Source: Candolleomyces eurysporus (taxonomy: Eukaryota; Basidiomycota; Agaricomycetes; Agaricales; Psathyrellaceae). From it: a stretch of 64,000 nt of DNA. Made by a program: the position numbers and the translations under genes. Location of the stretch: assembly GCA_027579435.1 (NCBI GenBank), contig JANBPK010001210.1, forward strand, positions 32,022 through 96,021, read 5' to 3'. Of the stretch, positions 58,335 to 64,000 are shown one piece after another. The stretch's first letter is position 1. Each line of letters starts with the position of its first letter. The notes under the pieces are model-generated. The model saw only the letters and a program-made list of their open reading frames with translations, did not search any database and was not told the DNA's origin.

Positions 58335-61135
58335 TCAAAGATCACTCCTGCTAATGTCCTCGACAAGATGCCCTTCCCTGAGTTCAAAGCTTGCATCTTT
58401 GGCAATCTCTAACTCTTGGAAAGCATCAGGGTGCCATTGCAACTCTTGTGATTGTGCAATTGTGGCAGCAACATCTTTGTGGTGGCATATGCAAAGGCAA
58501 AGGGCATGTTGAGCAAGATGCTTTGCGTGTCCACCTGTTGGGCCTGATAATCGGCGTAACCTCTCCACAAATAAATCAAAGAATTTCCCACTTGATGCCT
58601 GGTCACAATTGAAACNAAAAAACATTATGCTTCATGAAATACACCAGCAAAATTTTGACATCCTGGTGCTGAGAAACATGGGTATGCTTCTGGTTCTGTG
58701 CTTCGACGTTGAGTTCTTCAAAAAGTCGATCTGTGAAATCTTGAATGTGCCCCATAGCAGGTGTAATCTTCTCTAGGAGGGATGGGCTTGCATTCGAACC
58801 ATGGGCGTGCTCCTTGACACAATCGTTGAGATGTTCAGCTCGGATATCAGTCGGCTTCCAGTCGCCTTGACGGCCCCTTGGATTAACCAACATTGCATTG
58901 GCATTGACCGAGGCCATTGGCTTTGGCCAGTCGTGCTCCAGGTTGTGGAGTAGCTCCATTGTTTTGTTTGCGTAATTATAGCTCTTGGCTGCATAGAAAA
59001 TTGGTAGCCAGGACTTGAGCATCCGAATGACCCAACCAGTGTGCCCTAGCTTGATTGCACTTTGCATTTCTCGCAACAGCATGAGCATATAGAATAGTTG
59101 AACCACATTCGAGCAGATTGTGTTCCCAGGAACTGATTTGATGCCTGTTGCTTCAAGGCGGCTGGTAGATTGAGCCATGAAGCTGTCTACAATTGCCGCT
59201 GAATGTTGGAGAAGGGCTTCAACTGTGGTAACGTCCGATTGCAGCTGCTTCTCAAGCTCGTGGTGTGAAGACGCTCCTAATAGTGTGGCAGATCCTTTAG
59301 GGGCAAGCAACCGTAGCACGACATCCAGGAATCGAAGCCAGCCATAGTAATCGACCTTCTGAAGTTGGATGTTGTTGCGGTTTGGAAGCTGATCACGAAG
59401 ATTGGCCAGGCTTAATGGATCGCTTGATGCCGTTGTCCCCCAAAATACCCCGCCAATCGCCTGAATATAGTTGAGACAGTAGTGCATGAGGCTGCTGATC
59501 ATGCCAAATGACGACAAGTGATCAAATTGATGCTCTGAAAGGTCCACCACACGCTGATCCTGTGCTGCATGGTCCCAGGCAGTGGTAAGTCGGTCTCCGA
59601 GGATGGTATGTACTGTAATCTCGGATGTTGACTTTGGTATTTGAAGAACCTTGGTAAAATAATGTTCCAGGACAGCCATATTACCGTGGATGGATCCCTG
59701 TTCCTGATCGAAGGTTGGGAGATAATATTCTTCCGTTTTGTGAGTTGGGATAGCCTTTGGGTCTGTAAAAACCGGTATTTTGGATCCAAAGGTTGAAACT
59801 GACAATAATTCCTTGGCGAGCATTTGAGCAACATGCAGTATAGCATTTCGGCAAAACTCCTGGTGGTCTTCAAGGGATGGTTAGATATCTGCCAGCGCTT
59901 TCTGTGGCGGCAGTTCATGACGTCGGCCTTCCATTGCCTTGAGTGAATCAACACTCATGATTTGCTGTGCCGTCAATCCTTCAGTTCCCTCCCCCACTGG
60001 TGGTGCAATGACGAGGAGAGCAGACACTTGATCATGCTGCACAGAGCCATGCAGTGCGGATGCTTCATGTGCTTTTTTGACCCAGTTAAAATTGTCATAG
60101 GGGAAGATTTCGACGGGTTGTTGGCGCCTGCACGGGCCTGAGCAATAGAATCTTTGCCCAAACATAAAACCGCACGGCATTGGAACGGATACAAGGCTGT
60201 GACTCCAAGCCAATTCAGGGCAATGACACATCGCTTTGGGACCCAATTGTCCCACATGAGCAAGGAATTCATTGAAGCGTGATAATTCGTTCAACGGCTT
60301 CAAAGGTTCAGCAAAACTGAATTAACCAGAGTGCGCCCCTGCATCCAATAAGTGACAAATAATATCAATGAAGCTGTAAATGACGCACCTGATCAGGGTT
60401 GCGAGATCCAGGCTTGATTGTCTTCTTATCCTTTGCAATAACACCCTTCAAAATCCTCTGAAGATGGGGTAGTGTCTGATCATAGACTTCCTGCAAATCC
60501 GCAAGACGGAACCCTTGTACCGTCTTGACCGACACAGCTGTTGCAGAAACTCAAAGCGCAGCAGCATTCTTGCTGAATGGACCATCCGATGCTTTGTCCG
60601 TCATGAAGCCGGCCTCCTTTGCGCATATTGTGGCTGCGCTGCTAATAACCCAATCAGTTGTTGCAGCCTTTCCTTCCTTGACCATCGTCTTCACTTTCTT
60701 TGGTTCTTTGTCACCCTTTCCATTCAACCAGAGCTCCATAACTGGGATGTGAGATTTCTCAACAAGAAATTTATTGGAATATGCTGTTACTACAGGGGAG
60801 TTGGTCCGGAACATTGTTACAATCAATGTCGAGAACGAGAAGTGAGGGATGCTCAAGATCCACTGAAAGGCAAGCCAGGTCTTGTGTTCAAGGCTCATAG
60901 GTGAGCTGCGAGTGCGTGCCGAGCGTGGCTCCATGTATTCGAAATCCCCTTCGAGGTCTTCGGGAAGGTCTGGCAGGTCTCCGAAGGGTATACCGTCGGT
61001 GTCGCTAGATGGCAGCTCAGGATGACTTGAGCATGGCGAAGAGTACTGGGCCGGTGAACTGATGGCCTCGGACTCGTCAAAATTGTCACTGAACAATAAC
61101 CCAGCCTCCCAGCGACGAGTGTTGTATGAGTTCAT
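58335..61135 (-). pseudogene. DUF6589-type protein gene of the TIR element, broken
   Basis: It starts at 61135 (MNSYNTRRWEAGLLFSDNF). The N-terminal helical part reads TWLAFQWILSIPHFSFSTLI, and RNPDQ precedes an intron. The core holds WVPKRCVIALNWLGVT, PYDNFNWVKKAHEAS, TILGDRLTTAW and HYCLNYIQAIGGVFWG; the end has WLPIFYAAKSYNYANK, DWPKPMASVNANAMLVNPRG and a His/Cys-rich tail. Breaks are a TGA at 60551-60553, a frame change near 60115 and a TAA at 59881-59883. N58616 beside a T-run also shifts frame; removed, it reads NVFCFNCDQASSG through to the stop at 58335. DUF6589 is known to me as a fungal domain without assigned chemistry. Confidence 0.75.
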
Positions 61136-61181
61136 GGCGGACGGAGAGTGTAAGACGCAAATTTAAGATGATAAGATATAT

Positions 61182-61351
61182 CGATGCCCTTGTTTGGGGG
61201 TTACATAAGGCGTCGGGCAATGCCCGAGCACAACCGAGGCGACCAAAGTTTGACCCCTCCTTTTCTTCCTTGGTAAGAGCCCAGACTCTCACAATGGGAA
61301 GTCCTGTTTAGGACGTTGCTCAATCGGGAGAGGCTGGGAAAACCAAGACTA
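61182..61351 (-). repeat. Right terminal inverted repeat (170 bp)
   Basis: This is the partner of 55695-55864. The outer end is CCAAGACTA and the inner border CGATGCCC. Confidence 0.9.
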
Positions 61352-61360
61352 AGGACTCAA
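61352..61360. repeat. Target-site duplication, right copy
   Basis: AGGACTCAA, identical to 55686-55694. Confidence 0.8.
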
Positions 61361-61689
61361 CTCCTGACCAGTGGTTGAGGCTGCCGAGGTTATTTCATGT
61401 GTTTTTTTATAGCTTAGTTTAGGGTACTTAGTATAGACTCAGGAGACAAGTTCTCCTCAGTTGGATTCCCCCTTTTTGTTTTTCCTCTCACTCTCTCTCC
61501 TTTTATCTAAAACTCAACTCAATAACATTGTATTTTCGCTTTTTTCTATCTATCAAGTCTACGCTGCTTGAGGACAACGGCTTAGGACCCTCTTGAGCTA
61601 TCCGGTTTCTCCCTTATGCACTTGAGAGGGATTACCTCTCTACAGCACACCTGATTCCATCTGTTGTGAGGGGGGTATCAAGATCTTTT
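61361..61689. other. Non-coding sequence between the TIR element and LINE endonuclease piece
   Basis: T-rich and CT-rich sequence without a gene. The minus strand near 61640-61700 keeps LDTPLTTDGI-like text of the LINE linker. Confidence 0.4.
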
Positions 61690-61930
61690 GTCTGCTCCAC
61701 TGTCAGTGAGTGGTCTAGTGCACTGAGTACCTCCTTCTTAATTCTTCTACTGCAGTTGCATTGTCTTTGTGGGCTGGGATCCTATCAATTGCATCTTCTA
61801 CAATATTAAAATCCCCCAGCATGAAGTCTGGTTTGGGGATATTTCTCTTCCTAAAAATTGGAGCAAGATCTGCAAAACACTCAGTTGCACACATACTACT
61901 GGGTCTAAACAAGCAGTAATCACAATTCAA
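61690..61930 (-). mobile_element. LINE endonuclease-domain fragment
   Basis: The minus strand reads DLAPIFRKRNIPKPDFMLGD then FNIVEDAIDRIPAHKDN. The GDFN block is the hallmark of the AP-endonuclease-like domain of non-LTR retrotransposons. It lies upstream, in LINE direction, of the RT fragment at 55.14-55.65 kb. Together they suggest one LINE split by the TIR element and eroded elsewhere. Confidence 0.75.
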
Positions 61931-64000
61931 TTATCCTTGGGACAGTAGCGCCTTCCTACCACCCGGTATTTAACATGAACGACTCGGATAGCAGAAGGGG
62001 TACCAAAATGCTTGAGAGATACAGTCAGAATCTGCAAGGGTCAAGTTTGCCTGGCTGCCTCTCCTCACGCCACAATTTCTTGACTGAATAATGAATGGGC
62101 AGACTTGCTGGGACATCGTGAAGGCATACAACCTTTCGGCGCCCATGTAATAGAGATAATTTACCGGATACATAGAAGCTCACATCATGTTGACGTGTCT
62201 CTCGAGGGATTGTACAGTTGATGTGGTGTTGCGGCGTAGAACGCTGGGAGGACCTCAAGCTTTGCCAACTGTCCTGAGGAACCGTGAGCGAGACCAAGTG
62301 CATATTTTACTTTGCCTTGAGGCGGGGCATTGACACTCTACCTCGTGGGATCAATTCTCAATTACACTAAGAAGGACCAGATATGGTCAGAAATACCAGC
62401 CTACTAAACAAGTAATTGACATTCCGGAAGTATTCGGGAACCTTGGAGTTAGTCAAGACCCGGGTGCTGGTCTCTCTGAAGCTACGGCGTTTTCAACTCC
62501 CGAGTCTTGACTTGGGTGTTGTCGTCAAGTTCAAGTTGCTGCTGCCACTCTGGGTCATGGGTAAATGAGTGGTTGAACCCAAGCCCATGAGGCAATTCCT
62601 GATCGATGCAGCTCGTCACCATCGTCGTAAGTCCTAATCTTGCTCTGGACTTGTCTCAGAGATGCAAGACCATTTGGGATGCGAGGACGGCGTGGAGGAC
62701 AGCTTGAGGACTTCAGCGCCAGTCAATTCATTGTGATTCTGAATGAGCATCATGAAATTATGAGTGAGAGTTGGTGGAGGTGATGTACATGGTTGTCATG
62801 GGCGAAAGCTGAGGCTGAAGATTCGAATGTTATAGTGAGGTAAAGTGAATAAGGGCGTGTGTGCTTGATTGAAGAGATCAAGACATACGGCAGAAGCGGG
62901 AAGTATGATCCCATTCAACAAAGTCATTACTGCATATAAGGGGAATAGAAATCAGAGCAAAGTCACACAAAGGAAGGCCATATGGAGTTACGCACATGCA
63001 ATAATCACCAGATAAAATACACCATCACGGTAGATAATCTGAACCAGCCTATTCTCTGTTGAGAGCCAGTGGTGTCAGAAACCAAACCATAGGCAAAGAG
63101 CCGCAGTTACTGCATGGAATTAGCCAAATATCAACACTGGAGAAGGATCACACGGAAATCAAACTCACAGACACCGTTATACATAACAAGAATTGCGCAA
63201 ATCATCAAGAATATGTGCCCGTTGTCAACAAGCATACAGGAGCCGGTTGGCATTCCTGGTGTTGGTACATCTGCAGGATGAAAATGCGTTCGCTCGGTGA
63301 TGAGATCGGTGCTGCCGAGCCCAGAAACACACACACAAAACACCAACCACAACCTATAAACAAGTTGTGTATAGTCAAGCGGTGCGAGAGAGTCAGGCCG
63401 CACAAGGTCAATGTGCGAGTTTGTGGGGGTTATAGAGTGAATTAAGAATACTAAGTTCTCTTGTTCTCTCTTTGATACACTCCACAGAACCTAGAAGTAC
63501 CCTAGTGTACAGCTAGTGAGATTCCTATTCCCAAGTAGTCAAGCCTTGTGACTGCTTAAGTGCCTAAGTTCCAAAATAAACTGATAGTTCACGCCATGTG
63601 AAGTATGAGCAGAAAACTTGATAGATCCGTCGGTAAACGCAAGTAAAGATAAAACAACAATGATATGATGATGCCGCTCGAGTCCGTAGTTAGCGTATAT
63701 ATATACTACTTCGAGCCGCTTAAAATAGATAGAGAGACACATGTGATAGATAAGTTCATAGCCAATAATAAGAGTCCAAGCAAAAGATAAAGAGAAAATA
63801 GAACCGGGTATTGGTAGAGGCCGCGCCAAGATTGTAGCCGTGCGAGTCAGGCGCGCCTCTGGACGCCAGATTTAGATCACCATTTCCTTTCTGGTGAAGC
63901 CACGTGAGATGCCGACTGATGATCGAGAGTGGACGGGCATCCTTGCTCTGCGTCCCCTACTCTCGTCGCTAGTCTCAAGCCGCTTGGACAGGTATGGTTG
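61931..64000. other. Gene-free end of the window
   Basis: Short open frames occur on both strands (for example 63059-63445 plus and 63131-63403 minus), but none shows a family signature or splice-supported extension. A TATATATATA stretch lies near 63697. A gene truncated by the window end cannot be excluded. Confidence 0.35.

Larger units (their letters stand above)
55695..61351. mobile_element. TIR transposon with RecQ-like helicase and DUF6589 genes
   Basis: This 5,657-bp element is bounded by 170-bp inverted repeats (TAGTCT..GGTTTTCCC outward ends) and flanked by AGGACTCAA on both sides. It carries two convergent genes whose 3' ends are 130 bp apart: a RecQ-like helicase (plus) and a DUF6589-type protein (minus). 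It lies between LINE fragments of one orientation (RT to its left, endonuclease to its right), consistent with insertion into a LINE. DUF6589 contains a conserved GDRLT-type Asp motif, so it may be the transposase. That is inference. The DUF6589 gene is broken, so this copy is not autonomous. Confidence 0.85.

Noticed and set aside
63059..63445. Opposed open frames near the window end
   Set aside because: Neither shows motifs or plausible exon partners.

Overview
The window reads as nuclear DNA of an agaricomycete (mushroom-forming basidiomycete). Genes are cut by many short introns of about 45-65 bp. The families present are typical of that group: a repeated seven-membrane-segment family, a DUF6533-type membrane protein, BTB and F-box proteins, an MYND protein, P450, GH92, a DUF6589 protein and Helitrons. 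No sequence search was possible, so family names rest on motif recognition.

Layout. Positions 1-21.6 kb are mostly ordinary genes: two tandem seven-TM genes, a small secreted Cys protein, a GH92 alpha-mannosidase, a third seven-TM gene, an F-box gene, a small secreted peptide precursor, a BTB gene, a fourth seven-TM gene and a divergent hypothetical gene. From 23.7 to 45 kb lies accessory sequence. Two copies of one segment (decayed F-box plus decayed BTB genes) flank two more intact seven-TM genes, a truncated one, and a Helitron whose 1,648-residue Rep/helicase is fully open. A second gene beside the Helitron encodes a possible OB-fold, DNA-binding-like protein. Between 36 and 38.7 kb is gene-free DNA rich in GGTA-type inverted and direct repeats. 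From 45.8 to 52.7 kb are a DUF6533-like gene, an MYND gene and a P450. From 53.6 kb on are debris (a seven-TM tail, a P450 remnant, LINE pieces) and a nested transposon.

The most interesting object is that transposon, 55695-61351. It has 170-bp terminal inverted repeats and a 9-bp target duplication (AGGACTCAA), and it sits between LINE pieces. It carries two convergent genes: a RecQ-like helicase and a DUF6589-type protein. This looks like a helicase plus DUF6589 DNA transposon. All 11 differences between its two ends are transitions, and the DUF6589 gene is broken, so this copy is a decayed one.

Six complete seven-TM paralogues and two remnants within 54 kb show a local gene-family expansion. 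The sequence also carries about 20 single N bases, mostly next to homopolymer runs. In five genes, deleting the N restores the reading frame, so those are likely sequence errors and not real mutations.
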